Shown: positions 33,016 through 40,006 of the stretch, piece after piece
Layout: each line of letters starts with the position of its first letter
Position numbering within the stretch: position 1 is the stretch's first letter
From: Planctomycetaceae bacterium UBA2671
GTDB taxonomy: Bacteria > Planctomycetota > Planctomycetia > Planctomycetales > Planctomycetaceae
DNA length: 40,006 nucleotides
Reading direction: 5' to 3'
Assembly (NCBI GenBank): GCA_002359185.1
Contig: DEML01000053.1
Coordinates: 8,900-48,905, forward strand
Notes under the pieces: model-generated
What the model saw: the letters and a program-made list of their open reading frames with translations, nothing else
Told to the model about the DNA's origin: nothing
The model's database searches: none
Program-made: the position numbers and the translations under genes

Positions 33016-34593
33016 TTACTCCTCAAACCCGATCGATTTCCGTTGTAAGACACGGACAATTTCATATCCCCCTTCAATTTCAATCACGTTACTCATTTCG
33101 CCAATAGCGATCGATTCCAATGCTCTCCGGCGGGCAGCATTCGTGATAAAGCCCGTATTGGTCCAGTCGATGGTTTTAGCTGTCAGTTGTTGACGAAACA
33201 ATTCATCGGGAGGACTGGCTTGAGGGCTGTTTTTCAGGAACGCCCGCAATTGTTCCAGTTGCTGGCGACCATTGGGAACGGCATCTTCCATTAAGATTAA
33301 ACTTTCCCATCGCACCAGAACAGGTTGACTTTGGTGGCTAACCTGTTGGATTTGAGTATCGATGAAGTTTGTCTGAGGAATCTGCTGGACAATCGGTTTC
33401 CCGGGCATCGAAGACTGGGGGAATTTCAACTCGCGTGGAGGTGTTATCTGAGCGGGCTGTTTTTGAATAGGACTGGGAACTACCAGAGGAGATTCTTTCA
33501 CCAGCAGCTGCTGTTGAACTTGCAGCTCATGGAGAATATCTCCTACGAGAATTTCCCGTTCGTTCTGAGTCTGCATGTAGTTTCTCATTCGCTTCCGCAG
33601 CATGTCCCGTTTTTCATCCAGCGACAAATCAGCCGGCAACTCGGCTAACCAGGTGGAAGCTAATTCTTCCACTTGCGATGGATTCATCCCTGATAAACCT
33701 TCCACCGACTCAGAGGAAGTTGTCGCCGTTTCATAACTCGCCTGTTGAACTCCAGTTTGTGGAGTCTGAGCAGGTAGAGATTCTCCTACGGCTGGTGGCG
33801 GGGCGAGTTCGAGTGTCGGGCCTTCAATATCGCTGGGGAGGATGTCCGGAACGGCTGCCAGCCCTTTTGCTCCGCAGGCAAACAACGCCAGCCGAGCGAC
33901 ACGACGCACGCGGGGAGAAGGTTCGCCGGGACAATCCAGACAATCACCTTCCTGAGTCATTTCCAGCAACTTATTGCGGATTCTCGGACTGCAGCAACTT
34001 TTGTGCGAACAATACGCACAGGGATTACCACCTGCATCCTGCAATGCCACAACAGCGGCATAGCGGACTGATTCCGTACAATCTTCCAGAGCAGCCAGAA
34101 AGGCATCTTCCACTTCCGGATAACAGCCTCCGCAACCGATCGTTGCGAGATAGTTGATCGCTTTGACCTTCTGTTGAGCCTGATTCTCATCCATCTTGAT
34201 TTTGGCTGCACTTTGCACAGCTGGGCTACTCGATGTCAAATTCGCAGGAGAATCGAGCGGCAGGACAGGATCTCCTGGTTCCCGTTCTGGAAAACCAGTC
34301 GCGATCACAGGAAACAGTCGAGCGGTTAGCTGATATACACCACCGGCAAGATTGCGAAACGCAGTTCCAATACGGGGAAAGCCAAGAAAATCGAACAAGG
34401 AACAGCAGGAGCGATGGACATTCACATTGAGATCACGAGGCACAACAACAGTTGTCGAGCCATCAGCCCCCGGTGGAAGCGGAGGCAATCCGGGCGGCGC
34501 CGGAAGCGCAGCAGCTCCCCCGGAAGGAGCCGCACATCCCTGGAGAAATGTAAACACCCCCAGCAGAAGGATAAGAATTGACTTCCATTCCAT
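33016..34593 (-). CDS. Lipoprotein with Cys-rich HEAT-like repeats and parvulin-like tail (525 aa)
   Basis: From the ATG at 34593 the protein starts MEWKSILILLLGVFTFLQGC, a good lipoprotein signal with lipid-bearing Cys20. A GTG at 34650 and other in-frame ATGs upstream are possible but would bury the signal. A Pro/Gly-rich stretch follows. Helical HEAT-like repeats (about 135-250) contain many cysteines, including CGGC, CAYC, CLDC and two CC pairs. The middle (about 260-420) is Gln/Pro-rich. The last 100 residues resemble a parvulin (PpiC) rotamase domain, notably RALESIAIGEMSNVIEIEGG followed by YEIVRVLQR, although key catalytic positions cannot be confirmed. It lies between two genes for caspase-like giants on the same strand. 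Confidence 0.75.
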   Translation of the reverse strand: MEWKSILILLLGVFTFLQGCAAPSGGAAALPAPPGLPPLPPGADGSTTVVVPRDLNVNVHRSCCSLFDFLGFPRIGTAFRNLAGGVYQLTARLFPVIATGFPEREPGDPVLPLDSPANLTSSSPAVQSAAKIKMDENQAQQKVKAINYLATIGCGGCYPEVEDAFLAALEDCTESVRYAAVVALQDAGGNPCAYCSHKSCCSPRIRNKLLEMTQEGDCLDCPGEPSPRVRRVARLALFACGAKGLAAVPDILPSDIEGPTLELAPPPAVGESLPAQTPQTGVQQASYETATTSSESVEGLSGMNPSQVEELASTWLAELPADLSLDEKRDMLRKRMRNYMQTQNEREILVGDILHELQVQQQLLVKESPLVVPSPIQKQPAQITPPRELKFPQSSMPGKPIVQQIPQTNFIDTQIQQVSHQSQPVLVRWESLILMEDAVPNGRQQLEQLRAFLKNSPQASPPDELFRQQLTAKTIDWTNTGFITNAARRRALESIAIGEMSNVIEIEGGYEIVRVLQRKSIGFEE

Positions 34594-34755
34594 CGCCGTA
34601 AAATCCATACAATCGGTAAAAACATCCTGAACCATCCATGTTATCGTCACCGATATAGAATGACTTGAGGAGTGATCCTCGATTGGGGCGAGCTGAGAAT
34701 ATCTTAATTAGGAGAATGCGAAGGATTGGCGATATGCGCAATATAGGATGAGGAG

Positions 34756-37700
34756 TTATTCCAGTTTCAACATCAGGTTTACCTCCGGATCGGCGGGGGT
34801 GAGTTCAACAGGCTGAGACAAAGTTCGAATTTTGCCCCGTTCGACCGCGCGCACTGAAAGTTCGTAAGCCCCCGGTTTCAGATTTTTGAGGACAAATCGC
34901 CCATTCTCATCCGATTTGACTTCGCCTGCACTGGCTCCCGTGGCATCTTTAAGCGTGATCACGGCTTCATCGACCGGATCTTTCCCATAGATAATCTGGC
35001 CGCGAACAGTTTTATTGGGAGCTTCTTCACGAGCTTTCATCTCTTCGGCAGAGAAAAATTTGACAATGGTGCGAGCGGTCTGACTGACATTGCCTGCACG
35101 ATCGGTCGCCTGAGCGAGCAGGAGATAGCTTTCCGGTTTCGCATCTGCGGTTGGAACTTGAGCGATCCACTGGCCGTTTTCATTTTTTTGAGCCTCAATC
35201 AGAGCAGCATCCGGTGTGATTTCTCCTTTCCGGGAGATATCCAGCACTAAGGAAACGCTCTCCACTCCACTCAATTTCCCATCAGTGGCGATCACTTCAA
35301 CAGGGAGTGGCATTCCGACAACTGCTGATTCAAGTGGTGAGATTTCGGAAATCACGGGCGGTTGTCCATCAAGAATGATTTCGACCGGCTCGCTCCAGAC
35401 CTCTCCTTCCCCCGTGTGCACCTGCCCCAGTAAATTCACCCGTTGGTTCGTTAGATTGTTCAGTGGGACTTCAATTGATAAATCCTGTACAACATTGATC
35501 AATTGCAGTGTTGTTCCGGTCATCACGTAATTCAGTAACGGAAGCCGATCCTGATTCAGTTTGACCGACGGTTCCTGATACAGAACGCGATCCTGATTAA
35601 TATCGATTCCGAATTCAATGTAAGTCTGATTGCCAGATGTGCTGGTAAATCCCAAATCGGCCTGGACTCCCCCTAGTATTTGATTGGCCTGGCTGGAATA
35701 CGCAGTTCCTGCAACGGGGGAAAGAATCTGAATTTGTGATTTCGTCGATCGAGCTAAATTACGGACGGTTTGGTTGGGCGGAAGTTCGTAGCGGAAAGCG
35801 CGAGGATAACCATCGACAGTCAGGTTGATGGATAATGGTGATGTGTTGAACTCTGAAAAAGAGGTTTCAAATTCAATTTGTTGCCGACCCGCAGGTAAGG
35901 TGATCGGAAATTGAATCGCGCTACTTTCTTCGCCCCCGGCGATAAGATCGGCCTCCACCCGAACTGTCGGAGAGCTGGGGAAACCAGCGTTGGTTCGCTT
36001 CAAGAGGATCGTCAAAGATCTGGAGATGGAATCAAAATTAATTTCCGGCTCGACATAATCCTGAGGGTGAAGGATTTCGGTTTGAATTGGAACATAGCTG
36101 ACCAGATTCTCCTCGGTGTCATGGAGAATTGCCATCAGGACTGGATTGACCGGTTTCTGATCAGTGGGTGGAGCCGGGGGAGTGCCTGGGGCAGGGCTGA
36201 CGAGTAGCGGGAAGTCATTCGCCAGGGCAGGAACCTCATAGTCCACTGCTGTTGATATCACTTGCGCCGGTCCCCACTGTTGTTCCAACTGTTTTGCCAG
36301 ACTTGCGTCCACGGCTACGGGTGGCAGGTTTGCGGGCAGACTTTCCAGTCCAACAAGTGATAAGGCCAGTTTCTGTGGAGTCTCGCTCGAGTTGCTTGCT
36401 GTCAGCTCGACATCGGTTGCGGAATTGGGCAGCATCTTCAGGCTCCACCCGGTTTCGAGTGGGAGTGCAATGGCCTGGGGAGAGTTCCAGGTCAATTGAA
36501 TTGGACTGGTTTGTCCACAGTTGACCCAAATCGGATAACGAATGATGCGGTTGTTTGTAATGACATTGAAGAAACATTGGCATGATTTTGCCTGAGATTG
36601 GGTGCGAGTCATTCGAAACGTGAAGGTCTGTGTTCCGCGTGGTTGAAGTTTAATTGGAGTTTGCGATGTTTGAATTTCATCAATATATTTTGAAAGAGGG
36701 CGATAATCGGCAATCTGTGAAACTGTTTTTAAGCGATTGGATTCGGTGAGTGGCATCATTGGAGCAAGCTTACGAACGCCAGGTCCGGCTGCTTCAAGAA
36801 GAAATTCATTGCTTTCGTATTCTGCAGTCAGCCAGAGTTTTTGGATCTGATCCCGATTCGAGGAAATCTTCAAGTCAAATTCACTGGAAGGACCGGACTG
36901 CAGATCGATCGGTAACGGTTGAGCAACCTCAACCGGCAAGCCCTCAGCTATTTGAATTGACCAGACTGCTTGACCCAATACGATAGGACGAATTTGATCA
37001 GCCTGACTTCTTAACTGGGAGTACTGAACGTAGGAGATCTCCACGGGATTCAACAGGCGGTCGCGTAAAGCATTCGCGATGATGCCAACATCCAGAGGAA
37101 GATAGGCAATGTTTTTGATCTCGGTTTGTGAACTGAGAGAATTATTAGTGGGTAAGGAACAGAACAACGCACGCAGACTTCTGGGAAGTTGACTGCCAGA
37201 TTGTGTCTGCTCGACTTGCATACTTTGAGATGAACTGTAGAAGTCCCGCACGAATGCGGCGAGTGCGATTCCAAAGGTTTCGCTTAAGGAAATCGTTTTC
37301 GACTGAAACTCCTGTAAATTCCGAATGGACTTTTCGACATCTTCCAGTGGTTTGAAATGCTCTCCCACTTGTTGGGAAATATCGTTAAGAGCCTCAAACT
37401 CAGTGGTTTTTGCTCCCCATAAAGCAATTTCGAGTTGAGCCTGCGAAAATGCCAGCTGAATCTGGGTTTGGACTGGCATCCAGGACTGGACAGGTCGCGA
37501 AGTGATATCGAGCAATTGATCCCCCGTCAGTAAATCCACGCCCGAGGCAGCGGTTTCCTCTTCCCGTTTCATTCTGGATTTCTCATTCCCCTCTGCTGGT
37601 GTCTGGAGGAATGTGTTGGCCTGATTGACCAGTTTGGGGGAAGAGTTCTGAATATTCTCAAGGTTGAATCCCTCCTGCGAGACAATATTTTCCATCGTCT

Positions 37701-39936
37701 CGAATCCCGTTGTATTCCTCAATTGAGCAAGATGTTGAAACAGAAGTTCTGGATTTGCCTGTTTCACATTTATTAGAAAGTGGTAGGTGCTGGCAAGCAC
37801 GGTGAGTTGCTGGATAAGTGTTTGGTCGTCCTGTTGAAATTCATTCGTCAGGACGGGAGTGGTTTGATCAAAATTCGTCGAGGACACATCGACAACTTGA
37901 ACCCACAATTGATTTTCAACGATCGTCATGTCCCGATGAAAATTCAAGACCTGCTGATACAAGCCGAAGGCTTTTTCCAGCGACGGCAAAATCGGAGAAT
38001 CATCGAGTGAAATCGTTGTGTTACTGATTTGTGTTTTTGCAAATGTAAAAAGTTCATCAGCCTGGGAGACCAGGTTTTGAGAGTAGTCGCTTTGAATATA
38101 ACGGGAGAGTCGACAGCGAATACTGCTTTGCGTGGTTTGAACGATACGTTGACAAATCAACCATTCAACTCCGGTTGACAATAGTTGATCGCACAGTTTG
38201 ACTTCCTGATACGAGTTGATGAATTCAGGGTGGGCGGTCAACCATTTCTGCATGGAGTCAGGAGTTTGAGAGTTCAGAGCAGAGTCAAAATCCTGAACGG
38301 CTTGCAGGATTGGCTTTTGCAGAGGGCGATGATTACTCTCTGCCAGCCAGGTGAGCAAAATCAAAGAATCGGGATTGGGCCAGTTAATGAATTGTCGTGG
38401 AAAGGCACGATCGATTCTCCGGGCTATGCCCACTGCTCCTGATATCGGTTCAGTCGCATCAAACTGCTTGAGTGACAAAACCTGTTCGGTCAACAACGCG
38501 TTCAGTTCCGTCAGATTGGCAGAACCGGGTCGTCGGGAAATCGAAGTTGCATAGACGAGTAAAGTTTCTAAATCTTTCCATGCCGCGGGAGCATAACTGG
38601 CAACCGGCATCGATAATGAGCTTTGAACTGAAGAGGGAGAGGCATTGAGTAATTGTTCGTAGATTTTCCAGCAGTCTTTGAGTGTCTGGTTGAGATCGAC
38701 CGTTTCGAGTGCAGCTTCCGGTGGCTTATCGGTTTTCTCGTTGAGAGTGGTTGATGGATCAGCTTTATCGGCAGAAGGGTTTGAAGTTTCGCCTGCTGGA
38801 CTTGCCGATTTCTGGCTTTGTGGTCCTTCTGGAACTGGGTTCTTTTGAAGAGCAGTTGCAAACAACTGAGGGATTAATAATGGATTCACAAAACCAGCCT
38901 GGGCCGGTAGTTTCTCTGAAGTTGCAGTCCCTTCTTTCTCCGTCGAGTCCTTCTGCAAGCTTGAGGAAATAATTCGTTGATTCCACTTTTCCGTACCACG
39001 AGAAGAATGGCTTTTCAGAAATCGAACCGTCTGTTGCAGGCGATGTTCCGATTCTTCGCCGACACGAAGTTGCACCTTCTGCTCGACATAACTGAGCAAC
39101 TCCTGCAATTCGACCCAGCCATTCTGATTCAAATCGGCCCACCCGGCTAGTCCCTGTGAAAGCACGCTTTCGAAGATCGATCGCTGGTCCAGATCGGAAA
39201 CATACGACTTCTCAAAAAGATCATGCGAAGCGATCACCCATAGGTTGTCCTGCTTCTGATTATTGAGCGCCAACTGGAGGGAACTGTTAAATTGATTCAA
39301 CAGGATTCCATTAGCAGGGTCCGTCTCCAGGGAGCCGTAATCGATCAAGACCAGCGTCGCCCGCGTTTGAAACGAGAGCTCTTCGAGAATATCACTCACA
39401 CTGAATCGCTTCAGAGGAGACTTCGGGTTACCCGTGTGAACCAGCAGTACGGCATCATCGCCATCGGAGATCCCTTGAGCTCTGAGATAAATCAGCACGA
39501 TGTCGCGGGATTGAATTCCATTCTTCTGTCGCTTTCGTTCTATTGTGGGAATGAGATCACTGAGGCGATTGACCGCTTGTGTTTCACAGCGTGGTGGCGG
39601 AGTTTTCTCTTTCTCTTCACCAGTATTTGCGGGTGCTGGTTTTAATTCTGGAAACAGTGAATTCGGTTTCGCCGGGTATGCCAGCGGCTTAACCGCAATC
39701 ACACTTTCGAGCTGAGAATAGTCTGGGATCTGATCTTCAAAGATAAACAGATGCGTCCGAGGCTGCCTGAGCACTTCCGTCAGACTCATCAGCAATGCCA
39801 CAATCAACAGGATAGTGACAAGGAGCAAGATCAAGCGACGTGAATAAAGTGTACTGCGTGCGACCGATTCTGAAGGTTGAGGTTTTCTCCATAATTGCTT
39901 GTGCAACCTCGACAAGCCCTCAGTTTGCTGGTTCAT
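34756..39936 (-). CDS. Membrane-anchored caspase-like pseudoprotease, giant (1,726 aa)
   Basis: One membrane helix (about 33-54) follows a basic N-terminus, so most of the protein should lie outside the cytoplasm. Residues about 60-300 align with the caspase-like domain of the 1,595-residue paralogue: IVLIYLRAQG faces ILIYISMHG, LVLIDYGS faces IMLFMDCNK, and SIFESVLSQGLAGWADL faces SIFGDSVARALAGEADL. The catalytic His is Gln154 and the catalytic Cys is Tyr200, so it should be inactive. An EF-hand-like loop DLNQNGWVELQE is at 268-279. A long helical region (about 400-960) and beta-rich parts follow. The C-terminus has an Ig-like domain (about 1530-1635) and a carboxypeptidase-regulatory-like domain (about 1640-1726). 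It is first of the three-gene cluster; its 5' neighbour is beyond the window. Confidence 0.85.
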   Translation of the reverse strand: MNQQTEGLSRLHKQLWRKPQPSESVARSTLYSRRLILLLVTILLIVALLMSLTEVLRQPRTHLFIFEDQIPDYSQLESVIAVKPLAYPAKPNSLFPELKPAPANTGEEKEKTPPPRCETQAVNRLSDLIPTIERKRQKNGIQSRDIVLIYLRAQGISDGDDAVLLVHTGNPKSPLKRFSVSDILEELSFQTRATLVLIDYGSLETDPANGILLNQFNSSLQLALNNQKQDNLWVIASHDLFEKSYVSDLDQRSIFESVLSQGLAGWADLNQNGWVELQELLSYVEQKVQLRVGEESEHRLQQTVRFLKSHSSRGTEKWNQRIISSSLQKDSTEKEGTATSEKLPAQAGFVNPLLIPQLFATALQKNPVPEGPQSQKSASPAGETSNPSADKADPSTTLNEKTDKPPEAALETVDLNQTLKDCWKIYEQLLNASPSSVQSSLSMPVASYAPAAWKDLETLLVYATSISRRPGSANLTELNALLTEQVLSLKQFDATEPISGAVGIARRIDRAFPRQFINWPNPDSLILLTWLAESNHRPLQKPILQAVQDFDSALNSQTPDSMQKWLTAHPEFINSYQEVKLCDQLLSTGVEWLICQRIVQTTQSSIRCRLSRYIQSDYSQNLVSQADELFTFAKTQISNTTISLDDSPILPSLEKAFGLYQQVLNFHRDMTIVENQLWVQVVDVSSTNFDQTTPVLTNEFQQDDQTLIQQLTVLASTYHFLINVKQANPELLFQHLAQLRNTTGFETMENIVSQEGFNLENIQNSSPKLVNQANTFLQTPAEGNEKSRMKREEETAASGVDLLTGDQLLDITSRPVQSWMPVQTQIQLAFSQAQLEIALWGAKTTEFEALNDISQQVGEHFKPLEDVEKSIRNLQEFQSKTISLSETFGIALAAFVRDFYSSSQSMQVEQTQSGSQLPRSLRALFCSLPTNNSLSSQTEIKNIAYLPLDVGIIANALRDRLLNPVEISYVQYSQLRSQADQIRPIVLGQAVWSIQIAEGLPVEVAQPLPIDLQSGPSSEFDLKISSNRDQIQKLWLTAEYESNEFLLEAAGPGVRKLAPMMPLTESNRLKTVSQIADYRPLSKYIDEIQTSQTPIKLQPRGTQTFTFRMTRTQSQAKSCQCFFNVITNNRIIRYPIWVNCGQTSPIQLTWNSPQAIALPLETGWSLKMLPNSATDVELTASNSSETPQKLALSLVGLESLPANLPPVAVDASLAKQLEQQWGPAQVISTAVDYEVPALANDFPLLVSPAPGTPPAPPTDQKPVNPVLMAILHDTEENLVSYVPIQTEILHPQDYVEPEINFDSISRSLTILLKRTNAGFPSSPTVRVEADLIAGGEESSAIQFPITLPAGRQQIEFETSFSEFNTSPLSINLTVDGYPRAFRYELPPNQTVRNLARSTKSQIQILSPVAGTAYSSQANQILGGVQADLGFTSTSGNQTYIEFGIDINQDRVLYQEPSVKLNQDRLPLLNYVMTGTTLQLINVVQDLSIEVPLNNLTNQRVNLLGQVHTGEGEVWSEPVEIILDGQPPVISEISPLESAVVGMPLPVEVIATDGKLSGVESVSLVLDISRKGEITPDAALIEAQKNENGQWIAQVPTADAKPESYLLLAQATDRAGNVSQTARTIVKFFSAEEMKAREEAPNKTVRGQIIYGKDPVDEAVITLKDATGASAGEVKSDENGRFVLKNLKPGAYELSVRAVERGKIRTLSQPVELTPADPEVNLMLKLE

Positions 39937-40006
39937 AGCAATCCATTGTTATCTGTGGAGCAGTATAAAAAAATGATTGAGACCAGTAGTGCTCTTTCGA
40001 GCTTTA
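39937..40006. other. Upstream region of the pseudoprotease gene, cut by the window end
   Basis: Only 70 bp are visible. GGA lies five bases upstream of the ATG at 39936 on the minus strand. The stretch is A/T-rich, but no promoter consensus can be defended, and whether another gene of the same operon lies further upstream cannot be seen. Confidence 0.4.

Noticed and set aside
33900..34200. CxxC motifs of the lipoprotein as cytochrome c haem sites
   Set aside because: None of CGGC, CAYC or CLDC is followed by His, so covalent haem attachment is not supported.
27895..39936. Caspase-like cluster as a known anti-phage gasdermin or CHAT-type system
   Set aside because: No gasdermin, nucleotide-sensing or STAND ATPase gene accompanies it, and the protease domains are predicted to lie outside the cytoplasm. 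A defence role cannot be excluded but is not supported here.

Overview
This window looks like chromosomal DNA from a planctomycete (phylum Planctomycetota), probably order Planctomycetales. The evidence is family content: a fused 3-keto-disaccharide hydrolase (DUF1080)/ThuA/PVC-type dehydrogenase/cytochrome c giant protein, a Hanks-type kinase with a DWG motif and a TPR tail, exported caspase-like giants, and intergenic DNA full of short paired palindromes. The genus cannot be set from sequence alone. No tRNA, rRNA, CRISPR array or transposase gene was seen.

Layout. 1-5029: a small membrane protein, a putative lipoprotein, a PKMT-like methyltransferase, then a STAS protein and a LOG-family protein as a short minus-strand unit. 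5222-11569: a small membrane protein, the ~1,700-residue fusion enzyme (bracketed by inverted copies of a ~35-bp repeat) and a small membrane protein. 11698-20353: a long minus-strand run, read right to left as PAS-GAF-receiver protein, ruvX, flhA, flhF, flhG, a small two-helix membrane protein and fliA, closed by a strong terminator. It encodes the flagellar export gate component, the FlhF/FlhG pair that sets flagellar position and number, and the flagellar sigma factor. 20855-22666: ychF and a site-2-protease-family protein on the plus strand. 22922-27595: a Ser/Thr kinase with TPR tail and a probable outer-membrane beta-barrel protein.

27895-39936 is the most unusual region: three minus-strand genes covering 12 kb. 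The first encodes a 1,726-residue membrane-anchored protein whose caspase-like domain has lost both catalytic residues (His to Gln, Cys to Tyr) and whose C-terminus carries Ig-like and carboxypeptidase-regulatory-like folds. The second encodes a lipoprotein with cysteine-rich HEAT-like repeats and a parvulin-like tail. The third encodes a 1,595-residue paralogue of the first with an intact His/Cys dyad and a vWA domain with a complete MIDAS. N-terminal charge places both giants mostly outside the cytoplasm. I read this as a candidate envelope protease/pseudoprotease system of unknown function; that reading is inference.

Repeats are the other theme. At least six intergenic gaps hold pairs of near-identical inverted arms, each arm often a palindrome itself. 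Two copies of a ~120-bp element (1-120 and 32849-32969) share a hairpin with a compensatory base-pair change.
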